DNA from: Westerdykella aurantiaca
Taxonomy: Eukaryota; Ascomycota; Dothideomycetes; Pleosporales; Sporormiaceae
Direction: 5' to 3'
DNA length: 64,000 nucleotides
Assembly (NCBI GenBank): GCA_030412805.1
Contig: JASJFJ010000002.1
Location: forward strand, 8,308,001-8,372,000
The notes beneath the pieces are model-generated. The model made no database searches and was not told the origin of the DNA. It was given only the letters and a program-made list of their open reading frames with translations. Position 1 is the stretch's first letter. Each line of letters opens with the position of its first letter. Both the position numbers and the translations under genes were made by a program. This document shows positions 1-11,457 of the stretch, one piece after another.

Positions 1-1163
1 TTTAGCGTCATGGTGGAGAGATACCCATACCCATAGAAAGCAAATGAAGGCAACAATAGACGTTCACTCAAGAGCCAAACTGGACAAGTCCAAAGTTGAA
101 CTCCGATGGATTCTATCAGGAAAGCCACGTGTTCATAATTTCAGAACTACTAGTGACTATTGACTCTGAACCAGACCTGAAAGACGGAATCATAGTCGAA
201 GAAGAGCTCTCCGAAAATGAAGGAAACCAGACAAAAAGCAAGGGGTAACCAATCGTAGGCATATGTCACGATCTCTTCACTCACGTGACTTTGCGTGAAT
301 ATCGGACCACGTGGTACATTGCGTCAGCAACAATACAGCCTCACACAGAAATTCCCTCCTCTAACCTGCCCGAAAACGCCTAACAGCATCCCACAAACAG
401 GGCTGAGGTGCTTACTTGTTGCTGTAATATTCCGACACGACTCCTGTGCCGGCGCGCCGCGTAATTTCGGCTCCATCGGGAAAACCTTGCGAAAAACTCA
501 GGCACCCTCCTAACATTTACACTCCTTGCTGCTCGAGCAGGGCGAATACCATCTCCACTCCCGCGGACTTTTCATCCTCTACCTTTCGCCATTCAGGGCT
601 ATGCGGCTGGCCTATGGACTGCCTCATTCGGGCAGCTAGACCTACGTGCCCTGAATCACATGCAAATTGTGTAAAATCTGCGCCCGCGCCCTCGGACCTT
701 TACCTAAAGGTACTACTTCGATCAAACTAAACCCAACAATCAGCAGCCTATTGCTCCTACCTTACCATCGGATTCGGCAAAGGCCCGCCTGCTGCTAGCC
801 AGGGCGGATACACTACGTACCTAGCTACTCTGCCTACTATCCTGTTCCTACCATTGGGTTGTCGGCGCCGTCACGTGTGCCTGTTATGTTCCGATCGGGA
901 CGTCGCCGGCCTTACCACTACCCTGACGTCTTACCATACGGTCATCGGGGTCCAGTCCAATCGTTCGATTAGGGAGGGGTTCGGACCTTGGTGACGTGGG
1001 TGCTGCAAAAGAGATATAGTACAGGCTCTCGGTTGCTGATCGCCAACCCCAAAAAACATTCGTTCAGACCCCGTTCAACACCTGGTCTTGCAGCCCCAGG
1101 GCGGTAGTAGAGAAGAAGAGCCATCGCGTGCGGTCGCTTGGGTCACAGCGTCACGCCAGCACA
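1..1163. promoter_or_regulatory. Upstream region of the Zn2Cys6 gene
   Basis: No convincing coding gene is visible here; the short frames lack fungal protein features. The base composition is normal and free of RIP. Four copies of the palindrome CACGTG (at 126, 282, 308 and 872) lie upstream of the transcription factor start. This is the core site of fungal bHLH and some bZIP factors, so the stretch may hold regulatory sites. The transcription start and any 5' UTR intron cannot be placed from sequence alone. Confidence 0.4.
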
Positions 1164-3444
1164 ATGGTGTACACGGGCAAGCCCAGCCGGGGCTGCGCCA
1201 TGTGCAAAAGCCGGAGGATCAAGTGCGACGAGACGAAGCCGGTATGCCAAAAGTGCACGAAGTCTGGCAAGCAGTGTCCTGGATTTCCGGAGGAGTTCGA
1301 CCTGCTGCATCGGGATGAAGGCAAGGCGATGGAGGAGCGGCAGAGGAAGAAGAAGGCTTCGATGGCTGCCAAGGCGAACGGAAAGGGTGGTGCTGGGATC
1401 GGTGCTCCCAACAAGGCGGCAAACGGGAACGGGTATCTAGTCCAAAAACCGGTGCAGAATGGCCACAGTGCGGGAGCGATGCCGACCATCTCACCAGCTT
1501 TGCGGGGCTTCAACGACCTAGATCCACACTTTTCACATCTGTTTCCAGCGGCTCAGGAACCGTTGACGACGTATGACTTGGACACGGGACTGCCGCTGGA
1601 ACAGCATAGAGATCCCCCGGGCCACATTGTTCCCCAGTACTCATACCCAGTTGGTGGCTTCCTTCCTTTCGACTTCGACTTCGAGACTGCTGTAAATGAG
1701 GCGTACATAGCGGGAATGAATCAGGAGGTACAGCAGTTCTACCCCTCCTTCCAGCAGACGGGGCAAGGATTCGGACAGTACGCAAGTCTGGCGGACTTGG
1801 CGATACCGGAAGTGGGAGAGGAGACGGATGAGCTGGATGGTGATTTCGAAGACCATCAGTTGCAGCTCCGGTCGCATTTGGGGTCAGGGAGACCACGATT
1901 GGACTTCACCGTGTTCCAAAGCCTCATGTCCAAGCTTGCCCAAGGAATCCCCCCCACCATCACGATTCCGCCCGAGTACGAGGCGGTCGTATTCTTCATC
2001 AACGACTTCATCATGAAGACCCTGCCGCTGCAGCCCGAGGCCCAGCGAGGCTTTTTCCAGCTCCTGGTTCCCTTGTACACGAGAGCGAAACCCGGATCCG
2101 CTCTGCACAGGGCCTTTGATGCCGTTGCGCTGGCTGTCTGCGGGAACTACCCGGACAAACAGGCGTTGTTGGCTCAGGCAGCCCGGGCCTACGGGCAGGC
2201 GATGACCAAGGTCCGCGAAGCTATGTACGATAGCGAACTGTGGAAATCAGACGAAATCATCGTCGCTGTTCTTTTGTTCTCCTTGTATGAGGTAGGTTTC
2301 GTCTGCGTTGCTATATCCCCAGGCGCGTTCTGGATGCTGACTCGATCTAGACAATCATGTCCACGAACCAGTCGATCGATGGATGGGCATGCCATGTCGA
2401 TGGAGCCATTACTCTAACCATCAAGAGAGGCCCTGAACAGCTCAAAGACCCGACATCGCAGACCGTATTCAAGGCTGTCCGGACGATGATGGTCAGTGGC
2501 TTTCACCTTCCAAGCGGGTCAAACACCTGGCTAATGCTGAATAGATCACGAGCTGCGTCCAGCGGTCCTTGCCCATCACGCCCTTCCCCGGCGCACTGGG
2601 CTGGAAAGTCACGGACGACAGCGAAGAAACCGCCGCCAACCGCCTCACGCTCCTCTGCACCGATCTCCCCGACATGAACGCCAGAGCAAAGGCGCTCACC
2701 GCGAAGCCGTACGACCACACGCTCCTACCAGAGGCCATGGCTCTGATCGAGCTCGCGGAGATGATCGACAGCAACCTGCTGGAATGGTACGCGACGCTCC
2801 CGCGCGGCTGGCGCCACCAAATCATCAAGACGGTGGCCAGGATCCCCGAAGGCATCCCCCTGGCCGAAGCAGAGGAATGGCCCGGCGAGATCCACGCGTA
2901 CCAGGACGTGCCCGTCGCGAACCTGATCAACGACTACCGCATCTGCAGGATCTTCTGCCAGCGCGTCATCCTCCACTGCCTGAAATGGAGGGACCCCGCC
3001 GGCGCGACGATCACCGCGCAGTACGTGAACGCGCAGTACATTGTGCAGCAGATGGTGGACGAGATCAGCGCGTGCGTCCCGTTCCACATGAGCTGGGACC
3101 TGCAGCCCGTGGCGCAGGAGAAGCATCAGGAGAAGTACGGTATGTTGATTTGATCCGATCCCCTTGCTCTCATCCGACGTTGCTGACTCCCTCCACCAGC
3201 TGCGGAAGCCTTCGGCGGGTACTCCATCATGTGGCCGCTGTACGTCGCCGCGAACGCGGAGACGGTGGACGAGGGCCAGAAGGCCTGGCTGCGGGGCCGG
3301 CTGGACGTCATCGGGACCAAGTACGGCCTGTCTACCAGTGCGGTGCTGGCGAAGGCGCAGCACCAGAGCATTGGGCCTATGTTTCGCGATTCGAGCAAGG
3401 GCGTTGAGAAGGTGTTTGGTGTTGAGGAGTATAGTAATTGCTAA
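1164..3444 (+). CDS. Zn(II)2Cys6 fungal transcription factor, four exons
   Basis: Proposed exons are 1164-2291, 2351-2491, 2545-3139 and 3200-3444, giving about 702 residues. All three introns (59, 53 and 60 nt) have GT...AG ends; the first two have CTGAC- or CTGAA-like branch sites, and the reading frame is kept through all junctions. Start 1164 is chosen because it sits just before the DNA-binding domain and has an A at -3; an upstream in-frame start at 1128 is not ATG. Residues 11-38 form a complete binuclear cluster, C-X2-C-X6-C-X6-C-X2-C-X6-C, with the basic run KSRRIKC. A Lys/Arg/Ala-rich linker follows. The long C-terminal part ends in a GGYSIMWPLYVAA stretch, which resembles the fungal-specific domain (Fungal_trans_2 type) of these regulators. 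It should act in the nucleus on CGG-type sites. Targets are unknown. The RIPed block begins only about 350 bp after the stop. Confidence 0.85.
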
Positions 3445-3789
3445 TTGTTTCCTTTCGATGGGTATGACTTTTCCTTTGTTTTTCTTTTTACCTTCTTATC
3501 CCATTTCTGGGTAGGCTTATTGTATTGGTAAAGGGAATTTGGAAGGGGTTTGGAGTTGTTGGATGGGCATGGAGGAGGAGGGCGTTCAGTCTCTTCGTCT
3601 CCCACTTCCATTTCCGTGAGAGATGCGTCGGACACTCCATAGATGGCCGCGGTCGTCCACCTGTACAAAAGTATCGCCTTCATAGTATAGTAATTTCTAC
3701 TCTCCACATCTACCCACTAAGCTCGGCCATATACTTTCCGGCCACATATAGTTTCTAGCCACATATAGTTTCTAGCCACCCCGCTACAA
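3445..3789. other. 3' flank of the transcription factor gene
   Basis: No gene is seen. This stretch should hold the 3' UTR and polyadenylation signals. Base composition is still balanced; the change to AT-rich, TpA-dominated sequence happens at about 3,780-3,830. Short tandem repeats lie at the transition. Confidence 0.5.
3726..3780. repeat. 17-bp tandem repeat at the edge of the RIPed block
   Basis: Two exact 17-bp units (GCCACATATAGTTTCTA, 3741-3757 and 3758-3774) are preceded by a diverged unit and followed by a partial GCCACC. The repeat sits at the border between the gene and the AT-rich block. No function is evident. Confidence 0.8.
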
Positions 3790-4353
3790 CGCGTCACCTA
3801 CATTCAATTATCTACACTGTTAACACTACTCTCTTAAAAATAGATTCTAAGGAGCTTGCTTTATAAAATGCTATTATAGATTTTAATTCTAGTGTTTTTA
3901 GAAGCGTATAAGTAGCTACTTGTTAGCATAACGTTTTACAATTAACGCTGTAAAGGCAACTAGCAAGTTAACAACTACACGCAATAGCTTATATTAACTA
4001 ACAGTAATTAACTCTAGAGCAAAAAGCATTTCTAGTTAACTAGATCTTTAATAAAAACTTACACGCGCAGCCTTTTTTATATTTCTATATATAAAAAATA
4101 GCTACCTAAATTCTTTATATAAATAGCAACTACAAGCTTTTAAAGCAACTCTAGGTGCTTTACTTTTTTACTTATAATTTACGCGTTGCTTTTATTATTA
4201 GCTAAACAATTAAAACTACAAAAATAATAGTAGCTAATTATAAAATAATTTGTATATTTTTTAAGCTATTTAAGTATATAAAAATAAAGCTAGAAATATA
4301 ATATAAAGATATCTAGAATATAGACAAAACTAGTATTACTTTTAAAGTATATA
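3790..4353. other. AT-rich RIPed flank without a gene
   Basis: The stretch is dominated by TpA, with stops in all frames. I could not assign it to any of the transposon families in the window. It may be an older degraded repeat or unique DNA mutated by RIP spreading from the neighbouring elements. Confidence 0.5.
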
Positions 4354-5875
4354 ACGTATTCTACTACTAAACCTAACAACCTACTAAACCTAATAAAATG
4401 TTTTAGCAAAACTAACTTGTTTATTATTGCATTATATTTTAACAACGCAAGGCTTTATTAGAAGAATACAAAGGTAGACTTTAGCTTGCCCTTTAAGCCT
4501 ATAATGCTAAGCAGTTTTAGAGCTATTAAGTAGCTGCAGCAGCCTTTAATGTTAAGCATTATACTCTTACTAAGCGCGCTAAAAGAAAGCAATTTTAACG
4601 CAATATACAACCTAATTACTAGAAGCTTTCTACAACTAAAGAAAAAACGCTTGTCTAATATATCTTTAATTTTAATTTGCAAGAATTTGCGCTCTAGCTA
4701 TGTAAAGTAGAAGATATAGCTAATAAATTGTTAGGTATACGTAGTAGTATATTAGCAAGCAAACACTAGGCTAAAAGATTTGTAACGCGTTTAGATTAGC
4801 TTAAAATAGCTTTTAATTAAGTAAAAAATAGGTAGAGAATACTCTAGAAAGATTCTAAAGTAGTTAGCGCGTAGTTTAAGCTAGTTGTAGATACTAAAGC
4901 TAAGTATAGTGTTTACAACAATAATATACACAACTTTAACAAAACTAGGTTTTAAATAAGTGTAATTAGGTTAATAAAAGTTGTTACAGGCTTAGAAAAG
5001 CGTACAAAGCCTAATCTTATCTAGCTAAGCAATTACAAGTAGGTTATAGTTATCTAGAGTATCTATACTACTAGGTATACAATTCTACTATTTATTATCT
5101 ATAAAAAGCGCGTCTACATTTCTATATAGTATAAAGAAAAAAATATACTATATACTTAGAAGCTTTTAGTTTCTAAAAATAGCTAGACAAACAATACCTT
5201 TAGTTTTAAGTAGTTAAAGCACTTTAACACGTATATAAAGCTACGCTAAGTAGGCAAGTATAGACTACTTATTTTAGATAGCTATAAAAGCTATTTTAAC
5301 TAGAATTTTAAAAACTATTGCTTTAAAAACAAGATTTTTACTATTTGTATACTACTTTACTTGTTATATATACTTTAGCTACTTAACGTAGTCTACTTTT
5401 TACTATTAAAGCGCAAGTACTTTTAACGCGTATAAAACTTAGCACGCTAACGTGTTTTCTATATTAATAAGGAAAGCTTCTTTCTAGCCTTTAAAAACGC
5501 GTTTTTTAACGTGTTTATAGAGTAGAACTGCTAAAAAGCCTTTAAAGCATTAGAACTAGTCTCTACTAATATATAGATAGTATTAAATTGCTTTAAAGTA
5601 TAGCTACGTACTTTACTAAAACTTCTACTACTAGAAATGCTATAGTAGTTAAAAACTCTAAGTAATACGTATAAGTTTAGATTTTAATCTAAGCTTGTAA
5701 GTAACTCTTTTATATAGTTACTTTTTACTACTTATACTAGCTTTTTTTAGCTTGTAAAGAGCGCTAAACTTATACTCTACTAAAACGCGCTTTTTTTTGC
5801 TAAAGTTAATAAGCTACAAAAACAATTAGTAGTAATAACTAAGCGCAAAGTATGTAAACAAAAGTAGATCTAGCA

Positions 5876-6069
5876 TGTAATGGGCTGGTGCCCAGAGGGC
5901 TTAACCTAGATGAGATCTAGGCTCATTCCGCCTCGAAGGAGGATAGAAACCGGTAGATAGTTGTTCCGCTCCGAAGGGGATGGCATAGAGACCCATCATC
6001 CAAACCCTTTAGAGCCTTATCGAATCCAAACTGTTACCAGGCATCTGCAAGCTTTGCGCGGCCATTACA
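5876..6069 (+). repeat. A1 5' LTR
   Basis: A 194-bp repeat with TG...CA ends, matching 11458-11651. GGGC and GCCC near the 5' end can form a short stem. It should carry the promoter and RNA processing signals of the element. RIPed relatives occur at 13329-13523, 24459-24653, 42281-42476 and 55592-55786. Confidence 0.95.
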
Positions 6070-6086
6070 TTTGGATTCGATCACCC
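6070..6086 (+). other. Candidate primer-binding site of A1
   Basis: Immediately after the 5' LTR is TTTGGATTCGATCACC. A TGG two bases past the LTR is where the CCA end of a primer tRNA would pair. The gag-only elements carry a RIPed version, TTTAGATTTG, at the same place, which supports its function. The tRNA species was not identified. Confidence 0.5.
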
Positions 6087-6102
6087 CTATCATACGCCAG
6101 TG

Positions 6103-6226
6103 CAGGGACCCTAGTGGTAGAACGCCTGCCCGAGCAAGAGGAGAGTCCACCAGCCAGTGTGGTATCCTATCGTCACGGAACAGAGCCAGAGCAGGGACCC
6201 CAGTGGTAGAACGCCTGCCCGAGCCT
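6103..6226 (+). repeat. Leader minisatellite of A1, 89-bp period
   Basis: A block beginning CAGGGACCC and running into GGTAGAACGCCTGCCCGAGC starts at 6103 and recurs at 6192, so A1 has one full unit plus a partial. A2 has three unit starts (24687, 24776, 24866) and A3 has four (42509, 42598, 42687, 42776). Since 89 is not a multiple of three, copy-number change shifts frame. With the first gag ATG downstream, this is probably untranslated leader. Confidence 0.85.
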
Positions 6227-6373
6227 ACATTGGAAGCCCTACCCGTCCCTATCGTACAAGGAGTAGGCCACATTGAGAATCGAGCTATCGAGCGATTGAC
6301 AGATCGAACGATTGAGATACCGAGCGGAAGCCCTGTACGCGCCGAGCTGCAGGCATACATAAGGAATACAGGG

Positions 6374-7591
6374 ATGGAAGGCCATTCAATTGATGACATG
6401 ACAGCCTACGCCATCGGGAAACTAGAAGGAGGATGGTCACATGACCAAGTCGCCGCTAGCATACGAGAGATACTAGCCAAAGAGCAATGGCCAGTTCAGG
6501 CCATTGAAGCAACAGTGAGTCAGATTGAAACTCGGATACAGGCGAAGGATCGACCAGCGGGACAATCGGATCCTTCCATGATGATGATGGAAATGATGAA
6601 GCAGTTAATGAGCAGAATGGACGCGTTAGAAAATCGGAAAGCTGTTGCTACGACACCACCTAGCCAGGGGCCAACGTCCCCCCAAATTCCACCAACTGCG
6701 TACATGGAACGACGCGCCAAATTCCCTGATCCTGAGAAGTTTGATGGTGACCGAGCCCAGTATCCAACCTTTCGATATCAAGCAAGAGCTAAGCTTGAAG
6801 CCGACTACAGGAGTATCCCTGAAAAGGCTCAGGTTGATTACGTCTTCCAGAGGTGTACGGGAGATGCAGCAAGAGTCTTGCTACCATGGATACTCAATCA
6901 GGCCGCCCTAACCCTTCAAGGCCTATGGGCTTTTATGGATCTCCAATTTGACGATCCACACCTCAAAAGCAAGGCCATAGATCAACTCCACGGGATCCGC
7001 CAGGGCAGACGACCCGTACGAGAATATTTGATGGAATTCAACCGACTAGTCCAATTGACTGGAGAGACTTTTAGCGACACGAACAAGAAGAATCTCTTCG
7101 TACGAGGGCTGAGTATCGAACTCCAAAAGAGCACTATTGCAATCCCAGGGGATCTCTCATATGAGGGCTTTGTCCATGAAGTAATTCGGATTGCCGACAT
7201 CCTGTACCGAGTAAACCTATCAGCAAGACACCAAAATTATACTCACAACCAGCCAACAGCCAGCCTTAACACGTACGAAAGACGTCAATCGCCCAATCGC
7301 GACGGGCCAGCGCCCCTAGAACAGATGGACTGGCAACCTACAAGGAGTAACCAGGGTGGCACAGAACAGAAACGAGCCAAATGGGTGCCAGAGGAGGAGA
7401 TCCAGCGGCGGCGAGCTAATCGGCTGTGTATGCGCTGCGGAGCAGGAGGCCACTACATCCAGAAGTGCCCTTACCTACCAGCTAACCGCCCGTTGCCTAT
7501 GAGGTCAGCAAGAGCTACAGCTGCTCAGGCATCTCCACCGCCGTTGCTTGAGGACGAGCCTACCAGCAAATCAGATTCGGAAAAAGAGTAG
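6374..7591 (+). CDS. gag: Gag of chromovirus A1
   Basis: The frame is open from 6071, but the first in-frame ATG is at 6374, giving 405 residues; I chose it because the upstream part overlaps the non-triplet leader repeat. Gag forms the particle that packages element RNA. The middle part (about 6715-7220, with KFDGDRAQYPTFRYQARAK and later REYLMEFNRLVQLTG) resembles the retrotransposon Gag capsid domain. A CCHC zinc knuckle lies at 7427-7468 (C-X2-C-X4-H-X4-C), as in nucleocapsid regions. The stop codon TAG (7589-7591) lies inside a perfect hairpin, and pol follows in the -1 frame. A non-AUG start further upstream remains possible. Confidence 0.85.
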   Translation: MEGHSIDDMTAYAIGKLEGGWSHDQVAASIREILAKEQWPVQAIEATVSQIETRIQAKDRPAGQSDPSMMMMEMMKQLMSRMDALENRKAVATTPPSQGPTSPQIPPTAYMERRAKFPDPEKFDGDRAQYPTFRYQARAKLEADYRSIPEKAQVDYVFQRCTGDAARVLLPWILNQAALTLQGLWAFMDLQFDDPHLKSKAIDQLHGIRQGRRPVREYLMEFNRLVQLTGETFSDTNKKNLFVRGLSIELQKSTIAIPGDLSYEGFVHEVIRIADILYRVNLSARHQNYTHNQPTASLNTYERRQSPNRDGPAPLEQMDWQPTRSNQGGTEQKRAKWVPEEEIQRRRANRLCMRCGAGGHYIQKCPYLPANRPLPMRSARATAAQASPPPLLEDEPTSKSDSEKE

Positions 7592-7621
7592 CTCCTGTTG
7601 AAAGTCACCAACAGGAGCTAC
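7580..7621 (+). promoter_or_regulatory. Candidate gag/pol recoding signal: A-rich slip site and hairpin over the gag stop
   Basis: GTAGCTCCTGTTG (7588-7600) and its exact complement CAACAGGAGCTAC (7609-7621) form a 13-bp stem with an 8-nt loop. The gag UAG is inside the left arm. Just upstream is GGAAAAAG. The pol frame is -1 relative to gag and open upstream to 7552, so a -1 slip anywhere in 7552-7591 would fuse Gag to Pol. The heptamer is not a canonical X XXY YYZ site and the spacer is short. Termination followed by reinitiation at ATG 7675 is the alternative. Confidence 0.6.
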
Positions 7622-7674
7622 CTGCAACCTACAGGCAAGCTCTTGAGGAGTGGAAGAAGTTCAAAGGCCAGCAC

Positions 7675-10600
7675 ATGGATGGGGAGGCTATTAGCGTACA
7701 CGCGTTAGTTAATCAAACTACCTACGCCTCCTGCATGATCGATTCTGGCACGCTCGCAAATGCTCTAGTTTCACCCTCACTAGCAAAGGCCGCAGGCTTG
7801 CTGTGCATTGATATTACTCCCCGACGACTGCTGGGCATAGCCGGCGAAGGCGTGATAACCCAGGTAGCTCAGTACACTGCTGATATTGAAGGATTCAAGG
7901 ACACTGGATGGGCCTACGTTGCCACTGACAACATGGGGTTTGACCTAATCCTTGGGCGGCCTTGGATGAATCGGCTGCAGGTGACAATCGCGCCAGCTAA
8001 GCGCTCAATCTACATTCATTCGACGCGCCAACGGATTCGGATTCAAAGCAAGGAGGGGGAACCTGTCCCTACACTACAGGGCCACGTACCTCTGCAAGAG
8101 ATCAGCGCTGCAGCATACAGTCACCACCTCCAAGCTGCGAAGAAGAACCAGTCTATTGTCTTCGCAGCCTCACTAGCAGATATTGAAAAGGCCTTGGCGC
8201 CGAAATCAACAATAGACTTCAAGGAGCTGTTGCCAACCCAGTACGCTCATTACGGGTGGATATTCGACCCAAAAACCGCATCAAAGATGCCACCACTCCG
8301 AGGACCTGATATTGACCACCGAATCGACTTGGTTCAAAAGGACGGGAAGGATCCAGAGGTGCCATGGGGCCCATTGTACAACATGAGCAAAGGAGAGCTA
8401 CTGGTATTACGGAAAGAACTTACGTCACTGCTCGAGAAGGGATGGATCCGCGCGAGTAATTCGCCAGCAGCCGCACCAGTCCTCTTTGCAAAGAAACCAG
8501 GTGGCGGCCTCCGCTTTTGCGTGGACTACAGAGCTCTTAACGCCATTACCCGGAAGGACCGATACCCGCTACCACTAATCCAGGAGACCCTAAACAACCT
8601 TAGCAAAGCTCAGTGGTTTACGAAGCTTGACGTCTCGGCTGCCTTCCACAAGATTCGGATCCACGCTGGGGATGAATGGAAGACAGCCTTCCGCACTCGG
8701 TTCGGGCTGTACGAATGGCTGGTTACCCCCTTTGGCTTGGCAAACGCGCCTAGTACCTTTCAGAGATATATCAACTGGGCCTTGCGCAAGTATCTCGACG
8801 ACTTCTGTACAGCCTACCTTGATGACGTACTTATATACACAAACGGCTCCCTAGCCGAGCACCGAAGCCAGGTCAACCTAGTGCTCGAGGCGCTAGGCAA
8901 GGCAGGCCTCCCGCTGGATATCAGGAAGTGCGAATTTGAAGTCAAGTTAACGAAATACCTAGGCTTCATCATTGATGCAGGCAAAGGCCTGCGCATGGAC
9001 CCTGAGAAGATCAAGGCTATTAAGGAATGGGAGGCCCCTAAGACTGTCAAAGGCGTGCGAAGCTTCTTGGGCTTCGCTAACTTCTATCGGCGGTTTATCC
9101 GTGGATTCTCAGAGCTTGTAGCACCTCTTACACGACTTACAGGCAACGTACCCTTTCAATAGACCTCTATTGAACAGAAGGCCTTCGACACGCTTAAGGA
9201 TATTTTCGTTACGGAGCCGGTCCTAGCCCAATTTGACCCTGAGAAGGAGACGGTGCTTGAAACTGACGCCTCTGGATATGCGATAGCAGGGTGTCTTTCA
9301 CAGTACGACGATCGAGGTTTACTACGGCCGGTAGCCTACTTCTCACGGAAGATGAACGTACATGAGTGCAACTACGAAATCCACGACAAGGAGTTACTCG
9401 CTGTGGTACAGTGCCTACAGGAATGGGACGCTGAGCTACGATCGGTTGAGAAGTTCACTATTATCACGGATCACAAGAATCTAGAGTATTTCACAAAGCC
9501 AAGGATGCTCAACGAAAGACAAATGCGATGGTCTCTTCTCCTAGGACGCTACAATGTGGAGATTGCTTATCGACCTGGGAAGGAGAACCCCCGAGCTGAT
9601 GCCCTATCCCGGCGCGAACAAGATATGCCTCAAGACGCCTCCGACAATCGTATACAGCATCGTTACAAGCAACTATTCAAGCCGACAACGTCTGCTTCGC
9701 TGACCACAGACGACGAAGATGAGGGCGATGTAATCACGTTTCGATCTGTAGCACTCAGCACTCATGCCAACACTAATGCCGACACTGATGCCGACACTGA
9801 TACGGATACTGATACTGCCGCGGATGGCAACAACAGCACGAATCCTAGCACCGCCCCAACCCTTCTGGAAGAAGACCCCCTAACGCTAGAACAACTGTGG
9901 CAGGCTGCAACAGAAGACGACAACCAATATATCAACATCCGGCAATGTGTGCTCAATAGAGAGCGACGGGTTCCACCAAGCCTAGGCTTAAAGATATCTA
10001 TCACGGACTGTACAGTGGATCAGGAGGGATGCCTGCTCTATAGGGACCGGAAGTGGGTACCGCAATCGGAACCCCTACGAACAAGCCTAATCGATGGAGT
10101 ACACTCCCCTGCCGTAGCCGGCCACCCAGGACGTGCAGCCACTTACCAAGCAATTGCGAGGGATTACTTCTGGCCTGGGATGTCTGAGGATATCAGGCGC
10201 TTCCTCCGGAACTGCGCTGTTTGTGGCAGGATTAAGCCATGGAGGGATGGTATTCATGGCCTGCTTAAGCCTCTGCCACTCCCCGATCGAATATGGAAGG
10301 AGATATCAATGGATTTCATTACTGACCTCCCTGAGAGCGAGGGATGTACAATCCTCCTCGTAGTCACTGATCGGTTGAGCAAGGATATAGTGCTAATACC
10401 CCTGCTAAACATGGACACTGAGACTGTTGTATGGGCATTTATTAGGCACGTGGTAGCGTACCACTGGCTACCTAACGCTATTGTATCAGATCGAGGCAGT
10501 CAGTTCACAAGCGGGCTATGGAAACGACTCTGCGAAATCCTGGGGATCAAACGACGACTGTCGACAGCCTTCCACCCCCAGACTAATGGATCAACCGAAA

Positions 10601-11427
10601 GAATGAACAGCACGGTAGAGGCTTATCTACGGGCGTACGTTGACTGGGACCAGAGAAACTGGGCTAAGCTCCTGGGTATGGCTATGATAGCTATCCGATC
10701 AAGACAAGCTGCGTCAACAGGAGTGAGCCCGTTCTTCCTCCAGCATGGTTACTACGTAGATCCCATCCAGCTTACAGCCCCACGACACGGATCGAACTAC
10801 ACTGCTGACGAGCGAGCGGGCAAGAAGGCTGCTGACACAATAGTTAACAAGTTCAAGGAAGTATTCGAACTAGCCCAAGCCTCAATGGCTGCGGCTCAGC
10901 AGGAACAGGAGAGGCAAGCAAATCGACGCCGGCAAGTGCCGTGGCAACTGAGAGTAGGAGACAAGGTGTGGCTAGCCCTAGGGAAACACTTCAAGACTCA
11001 ACGGCCAAACAAGAAGCTCGACTGGAAGAACGCCAAATACACAGTCACTGAAGTGATTGGTACGCATTCCGTGCGCCTCAATACACCGCCTGGCCCCCAC
11101 AACGTATTCCATATCGATCGACTGCGGCTGGCTGCCAACGATCCACTGCCTAGCCAACCAAATGATGATTCACAGCCAGAAGCTATTGTAGTTGACAGTG
11201 AACCGGAGTGGGCAGTAGAGGATATCGTCGCCGAGAGGGTTGCTCGAAGGGGTAGAGGACGGCAAATACAGTACGAAGTCAAATGGGTAGGCTACGCCGA
11301 GACTACTTGGGAACCAGCTCAATTGTTTGAGGAGACAGCAGCGCTAGATCGGTGGATTGACTACACGAAGAACTTGCGCGATACTAGCGGCCAGCTGCCG
11401 CAAGGCTTCCGCCGAGATACGCCTTGA
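7675..11427 (+). pseudogene. pol: Pol polyprotein of A1, interrupted by one TAG
   Basis: A single frame runs from ATG 7675 (open upstream to 7552) to the stop at 11427, broken only by TAG at 9160-9162. The context Phe-Gln-stop-Thr suggests loss of a Trp codon (TGG to TAG), a RIP-type change. Domains in order: aspartic protease with Asp-Ser-Gly at 7741-7749; reverse transcriptase with YLDD at 8815-8826; RNase H starting with LETDASG at about 9253; integrase with an HHCC zinc site (about 10110-10230) and catalytic D (10312), D (10489) and E (10597), spaced DD35E; and a C-terminal chromodomain (about 11206-11365) containing YEVKWVGYAETTWEP. The chromodomain marks it as a chromovirus and would direct integration to modified chromatin. 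A 12-bp Thr/Asp repeat (about 9763-9818) separates RNase H from integrase. As read, translation would stop between RT and RNase H, so the copy is likely non-autonomous. Confidence 0.9.
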
Positions 11428-11444
11428 GGAAGACCTTCAAGGCT

Positions 11445-11454
11445 AGGAGGGGGG
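11445..11454 (+). other. Polypurine tract of A1
   Basis: AGGAGGGGGG lies four bases before the 3' LTR, the expected position of the plus-strand primer of an LTR retrotransposon. Confidence 0.8.
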
Positions 11455-11457
11455 TAT

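Noticed and set aside
295..730. Two overlapping plus-strand frames upstream of the transcription factor
   Set aside because: They are short, overlap each other, begin at arbitrary starts and show no domain-like composition; chance frames in a promoter region.
2725..3363. Long minus-strand frame opposite transcription factor exons
   Set aside because: It is a GC-rich shadow of the real coding strand, spans an intron of the gene and shows no motif of its own.
4458..4682. Minus-strand 74-codon frame in the RIPed P1
   Set aside because: It lies opposite the decayed transposase and is Leu/Lys-rich, as expected by chance in AT-rich RIPed DNA.
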